DNA of 64,000 nt from JAEUMW01 sp963734295 (lineage in GTDB: Bacteria; Pseudomonadota; Gammaproteobacteria; Burkholderiales; JAEUMW01), in assembly GCA_963734295.1 (NCBI GenBank), contig CAVTGS010000012.1, forward strand, positions 124,001-188,000. The letters run 5' to 3'. Made by a program: the position numbers and the translations under genes. Positions 9,354 to 18,989 of this stretch are shown here, piece after piece. The notes under the pieces were generated by a model, which was not told the origin of the DNA, searched no databases, and saw nothing but the letters and a program-made list of their open reading frames with translations. Within the stretch, counting starts at the first letter, position 1. Each line of letters opens with the position of its first letter.

Positions 9354-9488
9354 TCAGGCGGCCAGTTTCAGGTGCTGGCTCTGCCAATAGCGTGAGCGCA
9401 TGCGAGCGATCAGGGCGTTGAGGTCGGCACGAGTGAACTTCCCCTCGTCTACCGACAGATCGATCCGGAATGGGCTCTTCCTTGGCAT
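9354..9488 (-). mobile_element. IS630-type transposase remnant (44 codons)
   Basis: On the - strand an ATG at 9488 opens MPRKSPFRIDLS, typical of the N-terminus of IS630-family transposases/helix-turn-helix proteins. It runs directly into a C-terminal-like piece and a stop, so most of the gene is missing. No intact terminal repeats were identified. It marks the end of the S8/A/B operon. Confidence 0.4.
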
Positions 9489-9693
9489 CTGCAAACCCTA
9501 CTCGAAGGTCCCGGCCACGATGCCATACGCGATTACAATTATCAAACAGTATCAAACATATGTGTTGTCGTATTTGTGAAATACACTACTAAGCCCAGCA
9601 ACGGATTTACAGGAGCATACGTAGCGCTCATCATCATCGCGCAAGCGGCCGCGCGGGTGCCGCGCAGCCAGCGAGCCTTCGAAGGCGGAAGCC
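9489..9693 (+). promoter_or_regulatory. AT-rich leader/promoter region of the 1102-aa membrane protein gene
   Basis: This is the only clearly AT-rich stretch in the first 20 kb (about 9525-9600). It holds a tandem decamer, TATCAAACAG then TATCAAACAT (9540-9559), followed by TTGTCG and A/T-rich bases that could be a promoter. The downstream ATG at 9694 is preceded by GGCGGAAG. Exact -35/-10 elements cannot be fixed by eye. Confidence 0.35.
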
Positions 9694-12600
9694 ATGGCGG
9701 ACAAGGATTCCTCGGGTCCAGGCGGCGGCAATCTCACCGGCATCCTCGCGGTGGTGATGCTCGTGGTCGGCGCCGTGTGGGTGACCCAGGTGCCGCTCGA
9801 GGGTTCGCGCCCCCCCAATCCCGACGCGATTTATCGTCATCCCGGCAGCCTGCAGGACGTCGACGCGCGGATGTGGGAAGACCCCTTCGATGCCGTCGAG
9901 CGTTACCGCAAGCGCGAGCAGGCCGAGGAACGCGCCGCCGAGGAACGGCAGCAGCGCCATGCTCTCGTCGACGCGGTCAAGTGTCTGAGCGTTCGCTCGC
10001 AGGAATGCGAAGCGGTTCTCAAGCGGGACACCCGTGCGGCGGAGGGCTACCAGAGGCGTGCCGACCAGCTCGCGGAGGAATCGTCTCTGCGCCAGCTGCT
10101 CGCGAAGGGCAACGCGACGCTCCTGCTGGTGACGGTGACCGGCGCGCCTTACGGCATGGCGAGCGAGTGGCGCCGCAAGCAGCGCTACGCCGTTCTCTCG
10201 GGCCTGCATCTCGCCGGCTATGAGCCGTTCGATCCGGAGCACATAGGCTTCGTCGAATTCGAGGACGCGGCGCGGGACGAGACGCTGCCGCTGCCGTCGA
10301 TTCTCCCGTACGAAGTCTTCTATCGTCGAACGCGTGCCGGGGAGACCGAGAATCTCGTGATCGCCTGGTTCAACGAGGACGTGCTCTGGTCCGACGATCC
10401 TCTGGAGCAGCTGCACCAGGTCTTTGCGCGAATCGCATATGGCGAGAAAGCGGACAAGAAACGCGACGGGCTCGCGATCAAGGTGCTGGGTCCGGGTTCG
10501 TCGGGGATTCTCAAGCAGATGGTGCGGGAGCTGCGGGAGGACTACCTCGTTCGACCGAAGGGCGAGGAGCGGGGCAAGCAGCTCGCCAGGATGTTCCGGA
10601 CGAGTCAGGCCGAGTTTTACGCTTCGTCGCCGACCGCGTCGGACGCAAGTCTGGTGGAGGTCGATAGCGACGTATCGGCGTGCCTGGAAGGCAAGGGCGA
10701 AGAGGTGAGGGCGCTGCGAGAGCACAAGCAGCGCGTCGAAGCCGAGTTCCGTTGCCGCGGCATTGCGTTGCATCGCATTACGGTCACCGACGAAAAGCTG
10801 GCCCAGGCGCTGGCCGGCGAGCTGAAACTGCGCGGCGCCTGGCGGCAGGCGTCCGGCGAGGGCGTCGAAGAAGCCATTCGAAGCTCGCCCCACGTGGTCC
10901 TCGTCTCCGAATGGGATACCCACTACGGGCGCGAGTTTCCGCGGATCATGCGCGACGCGCTGCTCGGCGACGTGCCCGACGACGCGAAGACCCGTGACGC
11001 CGTGTGCTCGGCCGAGCGTCTGGTCGGCGCAGCGGAGCGTGCGACGGCCTGTCCGATCCACTACTACAGCTACATGATGGGTCTCGACGGCCAGGTGTCG
11101 CGCGCGGGAGAGGTACGCGAAACGGCGCCGCCGGCCGACAAGTCCGACAAGCAGCGCGAGCGCGGGCGCGAGGTCGAACGCCCGGTGGGCTCGGCCCAGC
11201 TCGACTACCTGCGGCGGCTTTCGGAGAAGATCGTGTCTCTCGACGCCGAGCTTCGCAGCGGAGGCAACCGGATCGGCGCCATCGGCGTCCTGGGTACGGA
11301 CCCGTACGACAAGCTGCTGGTGATGCAGGCGCTGCACCCGTCCCTGCCGGAAGCGATCTTCTTCACCACCGACCTGGACGCGCTCTACCTGCATCCGACG
11401 GAGGTCAGGCGCGGCACCAAGAATCTCGTGATTGCATCGGCCTTCGGCCTCGCGCTGGACGATCGCTGGCAGGGCAGCATCCTGCCGTTCCGCGATACCT
11501 ACCAGACCGGTGCATTTCTTTCCACGTTGCTCGCTCTGGGTGCGAAGCCCGGCGATACGGACGAGCTCGCGCGGAGTCTCAGGGCGCCGCGCATCTATGA
11601 AGTCGGCAGCACGTCGCTGGTGGACCTGAGTCCGGTCGAGGCGCCTTGCGCGGGCAGCGCGTGCGAAACGATCCACCCGCAGCGCCGCCTGCCGGAGCTC
11701 AAGGCGCGGAACGTCACGTCCTTCGTGTTCGCGGGCGTGGTGCTGCTGGTTCTGTTCGCCTTCGGTTTCCGGCAGATGCAGTACGGCCTCGCAGCGCTCG
11801 GGTCTTTCGCGCGTATGCAGCCGGCGCTGTCGATCGCGGCACTGCTGATTCTCACGCTCCTGCTCGGATTCAGCTTGCGCGCGCTGCGGGATGCGACGGG
11901 CGAGCCGTGGGCGATCGCGAATGGCGTGAGCATGTGGCCGACGCAGATCCTGCGGCTCGTCACGCTGGTGCTGACCTGGATGATGCTCGTCAAGGGCTGG
12001 CGCGACCTTGCCGCGAGCAACGGGGAGCTTGCGCGCGAATTCATCCTGGGCGGCGACGGCACGCCGGCTGCGGAGCGACCGGGTTCGCTCGTTGCGCGAC
12101 TCGCGCGTCGGCTGCGCGTGCTCCTGGCACAGGTCAGGGAGCGGTTCCGCCCCTGGGAGCACGACGCTACGGCCTACCGGCTCGAGTCGAGACCCGTCGG
12201 CGACATCTGGAACGCGTACGTCCAGCCCGCGGGTTTCGGCGACCGACTCTGGCTGCTCGCGGTGCCGATCACGCTCTACGTCGCCTTCACCGCGATCCTG
12301 TTCCACGTCTTCGGCTGGCCGGCAAGACCTTACCGGGGAAGCTTCATCCTGATGCTCGACTCCACGATGCTCGCGCTTTGCAGCGTGAGCTTCTTCCTGC
12401 TGCTCTTCTTCGTCATCGAGGAGACACGGCGCACCTGCGCGTTCGTGCGGCGCCTGACGCGACCCTCGCAGTGGCCGCCGGAGGCGCTGGAGAAGTTCGG
12501 CCAGCGAGCAGGGCTCGCCGACTACGCCTCGGTGCATCCCGACCTCGTCGCCTATCTCGAGGATTGGGTGGAGGTCAATCTGATCGGGCAGCGCACCGAG

Positions 12601-13002
12601 GTGGTCACGCGCCTGATCTACTACCCGTTCATCATCATCACGCTGCTCGTCCTGGCGCGGAGTTCCACCTTCGACAACTGGACCACACCGCCGCAACTCA
12701 TCGCGGTATTCGGGCTCAGCATCGTGATCGCGCTCGCTGCCGCCGTGGCGCTGCGGCTTGCCGCGGAGAGGGCGCGGGGCGCCGCGCTCGACAACCTCAC
12801 GGCGAAGCTGCTGCGGGCCGAGCAGGTCGGCGAAGAGCGCATCGCGGCGGAGATCCGCATCCTGATCGACCGCGTGCGCGACACCCGGCAGGGCGCGTTC
12901 TGTCCGTTCAGCCAGCAGCCGTGGCTGAAGGCGGTGCTGATCCCCTCGGGCAGCCTGAGCGCCGTGCCGATTCTGGAGTTCCTGGCGGCGGCGAGCCTGT
13001 GA
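9694..13002 (+). CDS. Large multi-pass membrane protein with extracytoplasmic domain (1102 aa), function unknown
   Basis: Not recognised. One N-terminal membrane helix (about residues 15-33) is followed by about 640 residues predicted outside the cytoplasm. Then come several membrane helices, for example FVFAGVVLLVLFAFGF, IAALLILTLLLGFSL, LRLVTLVLTWMMLV, LLFFVI and IIITLLVLA. A cytoplasmic tail ends in LSAVPILEF. The outer region has ordered blocks LVSEWDTHYGR, GVLGTDPYDKLLV, FFTTDLDALYLHP and NLVIASAFGL, which look like a periplasmic-binding (type I receptor) fold (inference). A broken paralogue follows directly. An equally long antisense reading frame is a GC artefact: start site, hydrophobic profile and paralogy all support this strand. 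Confidence 0.75.
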   Translation: MADKDSSGPGGGNLTGILAVVMLVVGAVWVTQVPLEGSRPPNPDAIYRHPGSLQDVDARMWEDPFDAVERYRKREQAEERAAEERQQRHALVDAVKCLSVRSQECEAVLKRDTRAAEGYQRRADQLAEESSLRQLLAKGNATLLLVTVTGAPYGMASEWRRKQRYAVLSGLHLAGYEPFDPEHIGFVEFEDAARDETLPLPSILPYEVFYRRTRAGETENLVIAWFNEDVLWSDDPLEQLHQVFARIAYGEKADKKRDGLAIKVLGPGSSGILKQMVRELREDYLVRPKGEERGKQLARMFRTSQAEFYASSPTASDASLVEVDSDVSACLEGKGEEVRALREHKQRVEAEFRCRGIALHRITVTDEKLAQALAGELKLRGAWRQASGEGVEEAIRSSPHVVLVSEWDTHYGREFPRIMRDALLGDVPDDAKTRDAVCSAERLVGAAERATACPIHYYSYMMGLDGQVSRAGEVRETAPPADKSDKQRERGREVERPVGSAQLDYLRRLSEKIVSLDAELRSGGNRIGAIGVLGTDPYDKLLVMQALHPSLPEAIFFTTDLDALYLHPTEVRRGTKNLVIASAFGLALDDRWQGSILPFRDTYQTGAFLSTLLALGAKPGDTDELARSLRAPRIYEVGSTSLVDLSPVEAPCAGSACETIHPQRRLPELKARNVTSFVFAGVVLLVLFAFGFRQMQYGLAALGSFARMQPALSIAALLILTLLLGFSLRALRDATGEPWAIANGVSMWPTQILRLVTLVLTWMMLVKGWRDLAASNGELAREFILGGDGTPAAERPGSLVARLARRLRVLLAQVRERFRPWEHDATAYRLESRPVGDIWNAYVQPAGFGDRLWLLAVPITLYVAFTAILFHVFGWPARPYRGSFILMLDSTMLALCSVSFFLLLFFVIEETRRTCAFVRRLTRPSQWPPEALEKFGQRAGLADYASVHPDLVAYLEDWVEVNLIGQRTEVVTRLIYYPFIIITLLVLARSSTFDNWTTPPQLIAVFGLSIVIALAAAVALRLAAERARGAALDNLTAKLLRAEQVGEERIAAEIRILIDRVRDTRQGAFCPFSQQPWLKAVLIPSGSLSAVPILEFLAAASL

Positions 13003-13030
13003 GGGTGCTGCGGAGCAATATGCCGACTGC

Positions 13031-13056
13031 ACGGCCGGACTAGGCCATTTGGCCGT
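13031..13056 (+). terminator. Possible weak terminator hairpin
   Basis: ACGGCC at 13031 pairs with GGCCGT at 13051 after the 1102-aa gene; a nested GGCC-ATTT-GGCC also lies here. No proper T-run follows, so this is only a possible terminator. Confidence 0.25.
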
Positions 13057-13057
13057 C

Positions 13058-13085
13058 TTGTAATCCACGACGAATCGTCTATAAA
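13058..13085 (+). promoter_or_regulatory. Predicted sigma70-type promoter
   Basis: TTGTAA (13058-13063) and TATAAA (13080-13085) are separated by 16 bases. They lie about 100 bases before the start of the broken paralogue at 13189, whose ATG has a strong GGGGAGAAGG ribosome site. This suggests the copy was expressed independently. Confidence 0.4.
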
Positions 13086-13188
13086 GCCGGAATGTAACGG
13101 AGACGGAGAATCTCCGAGGCCTGTCGGTGTGGCAGGCGACGCGTCCTGATCTTCCCTAGATAAATCACCAGAAGGCGGGGAGAAGGAA

Positions 13189-15969
13189 ATGGCTGATCGT
13201 GAGCAAGCGGGTCACCCGGTAGCGGGCATATTCGCGGTCCTCGCTCTGGCAGTGGGGGCGGTGGTGGTGCAGCAGCAGAAACTGATCGGAGCCCGACCTG
13301 CCACGACCACGTCGGTGCAGCAGGAGAACGGTATTCGCGAGGACGTGCCCGCACGCCTCTGGCAGGACCCCTTCGCGGCCGTCAGAGTGCATCGGAACGA
13401 GGCCAGCAACGGCAACGGGGCGAAGTCCAAGACGCAGGGGGGCAATCACGCTCCCGGGAAGCTCTTCGCTCCCTACGAGCCCACGGAACGACTGCACGTC
13501 TTCATTGCGCTCATGAATGCCGGACCCTACGCCGGGGCAGAGGAACAACGCCGCCGCCAGCGGTATGCCATCGTGTCTGCCTTGGGCACCGCCGGCTATG
13601 CGCCGGACCATCCCGACCACATCGGCTATGTCAGACCCGAGCAGGGCACCGCGGGCGGCTCTTCGCTTCCGGAAGTCGTTCCTTTCGAGCGGTTTACGCA
13701 TGCGGGAGAGCCACCGGAGAGCAAAAGGGCCAGAGCGGTGGTCCTCTACCTCGACGAGGACGCGCTTCCTGCCTCGAAACCGCTGGCACAGTTGGTTCGG
13801 TTCCGTAACCAGCTCATTGAGACCAAGCGAAGCCCGCAGTGGCACTGGTCCGTCATCGGCCCCGGTTCGACGGCGATCCTCGAGTCGATGGTGCGTGAGC
13901 TTGCGACGTGCGGCAAGTATGATGACTTCACCCCGTTGAAGGAGGTCCGGTTCGTCGCGTCCCAGGCGACGGCGTCGGATCGCCGGCTTACCGGTCTCCC
14001 CCGGGAAGCGAACAAGGGGCAACCGGAGGACCACCGTCTCGAGAGATTCTTTCGCAACCACGGATTGAGTCTTCGGCGGGTAACGTCCACCGACGACCAA
14101 CTTGCGAAGGCCCTCGCGGAAGAGCTGGTGTTGCGACGCGCCTGGAAACCGTCTGCAGGAATCGACGGCGCCGTCAAGACTTTGACTCAGCAGCCCGCAG
14201 ATCGGTCAAGGAGGATTGCCATCGCGGAGAAGCTGGATGGCCTACCGCGCATCGTTCTCGTCTCAGAATGGGACACGCCCTATGGGCGACAACTGCCGGT
14301 CGCCATGCGCGATGCCCTGCTGCCAGCCATTATCCCCGGAAGACCAAAAGGAAATCTGTCCGGTGCCTGGCGAGCCAGCGACCCCGTACCCCGGGAGATG
14401 CCCGATTCTGTTCTTCAGCTATTTCCGCGGACTCGATGGTCAGCTGCCCAGCTCGGCCGCTACCGAAAAACTAGGCGCCAGGGATCGCGTGGATGATCGC
14501 GAGAGCGGCAAGGACCAGAAGGACGACAGATCCAGGCGCACGGCGGTCGAGCGGCCCGTGGGAGATGGCCAGGTGGATTACCTGAGGCGTCTCGGCCAGT
14601 TCATCGCCGAGAAGAACGGTGATCTCCGGTTGCGAGGAAAAAGAATCTCCGCCGTCGGCGTGCTCGGCACGGACGTCTACGACAAGCTGCTCGTGCTGAA
14701 GGCTGTCCGCGACGCATTGCCGGAGGCGCTGCGATTCACCACCGACCTCGATACCGAACTGATGCATCCCGACGAAGTGAAGCACGCGACGCACAACCTC
14801 GTCGTGGCGTCGGCTTTCGGGCTGACGCTGCGTGACGAGCTTCAGGCGGGTCACCCTCCGTTCCGCGACACGTACGAAACGGCCACCTATCTCGCTGCCC
14901 TCACCGCGCTCGATCACGAGAAGGAAAAAATGATTCACCGTTCCTGGCTGTCGCCACGGGTGTTCGAGATCGGGCGCAGGACGACTGTCGACCTCAGCGC
15001 ATATACCGGCGGAGGCGACGGTGAGGGATTGCCAACACTCCAGGAGGCTGCCTTCGCCATTGGCAGCGCATATGCCGGCGGAGGCGGCGGTGAGGGATCC
15101 GCTACCCCAGCTTGCGGCGTGGGGAACCTGGACGCGTGCGGGACGGTTCATCCTCGGAGGGCGTTACCGCAGGTACCTGCGAGAGTCACGGTCTGGGTGA
15201 GTGTCTTCTTCGTATTGACCTTGTTCCTGGTGCTCCTGACATTCCGGCAGGTGCAAAACGGGATGGCGAATGCCTGGAAGCTCGCGACCCGACCCTGGCC
15301 CAATCTGGCGTGGGCGAGTGGAGTCGGTCTCGGCATGGCGGTCCTGGTTTTCGTTTCGTCGAAGGACATATTTCTCAACGAGTCGGGCGAGCCATGGGGC
15401 GTCACCACCGGCGTCAGCATGTGGCCGACCGAGATCATGCGTCTCGTGACCTGGGCGCTCACCTGTCTGCTGCTTCACAAAGGTTGGGAAGACATCGTGA
15501 ACAGCAATGAACGGCTGACGAAGGAGTTTCTGCTGGTTGCGCCGGGCTCACACCAGCTTTCGGGTTTTACCGCAGCAGGCAGCGGGCCGGAGGTCTGGTG
15601 GAACAGATTGAAGAAGCGTTTCGCGTCCTGGACGCCCGACGAGGCGTCTGGAAGTGCTCCGGCGGTGCGGGAGATCTGGCGGCGTCACGTCGAGCCGGCG
15701 GCGTTCGGGGAACGGATCCGGCTGCTGATCGTCCCCGTCGTTCTGTACATCGTCGCGATCTGGTGTCTGTTCGTTCTGCTGGGTTTCCCGGCTCGTCCTG
15801 GCCGCGGGCGAACGGACCGATACGCACCTTGATCGGATGGGTGGAGAGCTACCGCGTCGGGGCGTTCTGCCCGTTTACGCAGCAGGCGTGGCTGAAGGCA
15901 CTGCTGATCCCGATCGGGAGCTTGAGCGCGGTACCGATTCTCGAGTTCCTGTTCGCCACGAGCGTGTAG
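13189..15969 (+). pseudogene. Broken paralogue of the 1102-aa membrane protein (frameshift plus internal deletion)
   Basis: It starts like its neighbour (MADREQAGHPVAG, one N-terminal helix) and keeps SEWDTPYGRQLP, GVLGTDVYDKLLV, RFTTDLD, NLVVASAFGL, PFRDTYET and the C-terminal FCPFTQQAWLKALLIPIG. The reading frame changes near 14330. A second break near 15810 joins GFPARPGRG directly to a sequence matching about 190 residues later in the intact copy, so several membrane helices are lost and the frame changes again. The first break alone could be a sequence error; the deletion is a real structural difference unless misassembled. Probably non-functional, or two shortened products. Confidence 0.75.
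14997..15102 (+). repeat. 69-base-spaced internal direct repeat in the broken paralogue
   Basis: About 33 bases beginning GCGCATATACCGGCGGAGGC at 14997 recur with three or four changes at 15066. They encode SAYTGGGDGEG and SAYAGGGGGEG in the same frame. The intact paralogue lacks this insertion, so it is a local 23-codon duplication. Confidence 0.6.
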
Positions 15970-16011
15970 TCGCTGCGCCCTCGTCCAGTCAAAGAGTAGG
16001 AGACCCGAATC

Positions 16012-18015
16012 ATGATCAGTCCCGATGCAGCCAGCCTCGTCATCGCGGTCACCCGCGGCATAGTCAAGCTCGGAGGGCGCGTCGATGGCCTGCTCGCCGA
16101 GAAGGAGGTGACCGGTGGAGCGCTCGCGATCCCCATGCCGGTCGTGGTCATGCCGGACATTACCGCGGCCACGAAGGTCGATCGGCTCAAGGAGTATCTC
16201 GACGAGACCACTGGGCGCACGCCGGACCCGCTGGGACCGGACCGCAGGGCGATCACCGCCCTCCTGGCGAAAGCGGAAGTCGAGAACGTCGGGGAGCAGA
16301 TCGACGCGGTCTTCGAGCGCATCTTTCCGGGCAAGGCGCGCGAGTCGGTGGCCGACCCCGACAATGAGTTCCTCAAGGCGCTGGGCGCACGGCTGCCTAC
16401 GCTCGACCTCTCGAATCCGGACACGCGGCTCGCCTGCTTCTACTGCGCGGCGGGGCACGACACGCGTCAGATCGACTACCCGGCGCGCCTGGCACTCCTG
16501 GTCGCCGACGTGCTCGCCGAGTTCGCGGCCGAGAACACCGCGCTCATCGTGCGCGACGAACGTGCCCGGGTGGTCGTGCAGTCGGTGATCGAGCGGCTCG
16601 CGAAGCCGCAGCTCGAGGACTTCACCGCGTGGAGCCCGCTGCTGCGGCATACGCTCGGCGCCACCATGGACGGACTGCTCGCGAATCGCGATGCGCTCGC
16701 CAGCGCGAAACCCTGGGTAGATGCCGTGCTCGACGCGCTCGCGATGGCGCGCGACGAGGCCGAAAACGGCGAAGACTTCGTCACCGGGCTCGTGTGCGGC
16801 AAGGGCTATCGTACCCTGCTTGCCAGCGGTATCACGGTTGCGGGCGCGCGGCTCGCGGCCGACGGCGCAGCGCCCTACAAACAGATTGCCGCCGACGTGC
16901 TGCGTGCCGCCGCGCCGCACGTCACGCGGGGCAGCCAGAGCTTCGCCACGTTCTTTCATGATAACTGGGGCGACTTGTTGCGAGCGGGGCTCACGTCCGT
17001 CGAACGCTACGGGCCGCGCCTGCTCGAGGGCGAGAAGCCGATCGTGCGGGAAGCGACGCTCGCTTTGGTGGAAGAGCTCGCGCGTGCACCGAACGCGAGT
17101 CTCTTCAGCGGCGATACGCTCTATGGCATCGCGAATGCGGTGATCGGCAACGTCGCGTCCCGACCCGAGCTGATCGCCCCTGGCAAGCCCTGGCTGGCGG
17201 ACCTCGTGGGCTCGCTCGCGCAGGCGGCAAGCGACCAGGATCTGCAGAAATCGCTCACGCGCGAGGGTCTGCGCGATGCGTTTCGTACGGCGGCGCTCGT
17301 GCTGGGGCGCCATCCCGAGCTTCTCGCGGACCAGCCCGCGCAGCGCGTCGAGATGATCGGCGCGGTGCTGCGGTCGGTCGGCGCGGCCGGCACCGTCGAC
17401 GCGAAGACGCTCGCCACGAGCGCGATCAGCTCCGTGTTGACGCGGATCGGCGAGCAGCCGACGCTGCTGGACACCCGCTACGCGGAGATCCTGGCGGGAT
17501 TCGCAGGCGAGATCGCAACGCTGGTGGGCAAGGGCACGCTCGGCAGCGTCCAGGCAACGGATGTCATCGACGCAGCCGCTGCAGCGGTGCTCGGCAATCC
17601 GGAACTCTTCGCGAAGCTGGAAGGCAAGGTTGCCACCGCCGTCCTGAGGGGCGTCATGCAGGGCTCGCAGACGAGTCCGCTCAAAGTCCTGGGCGGCAAG
17701 CTCCTGGTGGATACGCTCGCGGAAACGCTGCGGGTGGTCGCCGTGCGCGGGCGCGACATGGTGGAAACGAAGAAAGAGGAAGCGCTCGTGACGAAGGTGG
17801 CGGACACGGTCTCCGCCGGCCTTGCGCTGTCGCAGCGTGAGCTCGGGCGGCGCCTCGACGTGACCTGCGTGCCGCTCGTGCTGGCCGGGTTGGTTGCGGC
17901 GGTGGCGCGCGGCGAGATCAACTCGGTCGATGCCAACGACGCCAAGTTCCAGGCCGTTTTCGGCGTGCTCGCCGAAGCGGCGATCGCGACCGTCCAGGCG
18001 AAGGAGAATGCGTGA
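16012..18015 (+). CDS. Uncharacterised protein (667 aa)
   Basis: Not recognised. The ATG follows AGTAGGAG. The product is Ala-rich and almost entirely helical, without signal peptide or clear membrane helix. Repeated helical units (for example FRTAALVLGRHPELLADQP and VLGNPELFAKLEG) suggest an alpha-solenoid or helical-bundle scaffold. The stop overlaps the start of the following lipoprotein gene, and the gene follows the membrane protein and its paralogue on the same strand. It may work with them at the envelope (inference). A long antisense frame here is a GC artefact. Confidence 0.7.
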   Translation: MISPDAASLVIAVTRGIVKLGGRVDGLLAEKEVTGGALAIPMPVVVMPDITAATKVDRLKEYLDETTGRTPDPLGPDRRAITALLAKAEVENVGEQIDAVFERIFPGKARESVADPDNEFLKALGARLPTLDLSNPDTRLACFYCAAGHDTRQIDYPARLALLVADVLAEFAAENTALIVRDERARVVVQSVIERLAKPQLEDFTAWSPLLRHTLGATMDGLLANRDALASAKPWVDAVLDALAMARDEAENGEDFVTGLVCGKGYRTLLASGITVAGARLAADGAAPYKQIAADVLRAAAPHVTRGSQSFATFFHDNWGDLLRAGLTSVERYGPRLLEGEKPIVREATLALVEELARAPNASLFSGDTLYGIANAVIGNVASRPELIAPGKPWLADLVGSLAQAASDQDLQKSLTREGLRDAFRTAALVLGRHPELLADQPAQRVEMIGAVLRSVGAAGTVDAKTLATSAISSVLTRIGEQPTLLDTRYAEILAGFAGEIATLVGKGTLGSVQATDVIDAAAAAVLGNPELFAKLEGKVATAVLRGVMQGSQTSPLKVLGGKLLVDTLAETLRVVAVRGRDMVETKKEEALVTKVADTVSAGLALSQRELGRRLDVTCVPLVLAGLVAAVARGEINSVDANDAKFQAVFGVLAEAAIATVQAKENA

Positions 18016-18860
18016 TGAGGACGAGCAGGATGAAAGGCCGGCTGCAGCGGGTTCTCGCATCGCTCTTCGCGGTGGTTCTCTCGACCGCGATCGCCGCTTG
18101 CGCGACGAAACAGGCGAAGGAGATCGTGGCACCGTTGCCCGATGCCCCGCTGCTGCTTCCACCGCCCGCCATCGGCGGTCCCGGGGCCGCGGCCAGCGAT
18201 ACCAAGACGCTCGAGCGCATCGACGCGTTGATCGCGACGAACCCGGGTCCGACGACGGTCGCGAGCCTGCACATCCGGCAGGCAGTGATCTACCTCGATC
18301 AGCGGCAGTACAACCGCGCCCAGGCCGCCTTCGAGTCCGCCGACGCCGCGAAGCTCGTTTCGCCGCGCGATCAGGCGCTGAAGGCGGTCTCCCAGGACCT
18401 CGTGTGGTGGTTTCGCACGGCGCCGCTCGCAACCATTCCCGACGCGGAGATGGGGCGCGCCCAGGCGGTCATGCAAGCGCTGAAGGTGCAGATCGCGAAG
18501 CGGCAGGACAGCCCCGAGATCCGCGACTATCTGGCCGAGATGCGCGCGTGGGTCGGGCTCAAGTACGTCGCGGCGCTCACGAGCCGCAGCAGGCAGAAAG
18601 CGGCCATGGAGGACACGATCGACGAGTACGCTACGATCTTCACGCCGGCGGACCTGGCTTATCTCTGCAAGCCGAGCAGCGCCGGCGACAACGTGCCGCT
18701 CGAGACGCAGCGCCGACGGCTGCGGGCGGAGCCGGTCATCAAGCAGGCAGCCAAGTATGCGTCCGAGCTCACCGGACCGAACAGGCCGACCTTCCGCGAG
18801 CCGGTGATGCAGGATCTCATCGCGCCGGCGTCGCCGAATCCCGCGTGCACGGGAAAGTAG
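18012..18860 (+). CDS. Putative lipoprotein with TPR-like helices (282 aa)
   Basis: The N-terminus has Arg/Lys, a hydrophobic stretch (LASLFAVVLSTAIA) and a lipobox-type Ala-Ala-Cys, so lipidation and outer-membrane location are expected. The mature part begins Pro-rich, then has TPR-like helices (residues about 70-125, with AVIYLDQRQYNRAQAAFESA). The start is GTG 18012 or ATG 18015, overlapping the stop of the preceding 667-aa gene. Precise role unknown; probably part of the same envelope module. Confidence 0.7.
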   Translation: MMRTSRMKGRLQRVLASLFAVVLSTAIAACATKQAKEIVAPLPDAPLLLPPPAIGGPGAAASDTKTLERIDALIATNPGPTTVASLHIRQAVIYLDQRQYNRAQAAFESADAAKLVSPRDQALKAVSQDLVWWFRTAPLATIPDAEMGRAQAVMQALKVQIAKRQDSPEIRDYLAEMRAWVGLKYVAALTSRSRQKAAMEDTIDEYATIFTPADLAYLCKPSSAGDNVPLETQRRRLRAEPVIKQAAKYASELTGPNRPTFREPVMQDLIAPASPNPACTGK

Positions 18861-18989
18861 CAGCGCGTTATGGCCGTCCGCTCCGCTGCCGTGGTTTCGC
18901 CTGCGTGTCGGGGTGCGGGCCAACGGCCGCGACTTCCTGCATAGCGTGCTCGCCGGAAGCGCGCTGGTCGAATGACCGAGCAAGGCGCC

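Noticed and set aside
9634..13068. Antisense reading frame of more than 1100 codons opposite the membrane protein
   Set aside because: Arg/His/Leu-biased shadow product of GC-rich third positions; the + strand has the start site, hydrophobic helices and a paralogue.
15685..18432. Long antisense reading frame opposite the 667-aa gene
   Set aside because: Low-complexity Arg/Ala composition and no plausible start; spans two unrelated genes.
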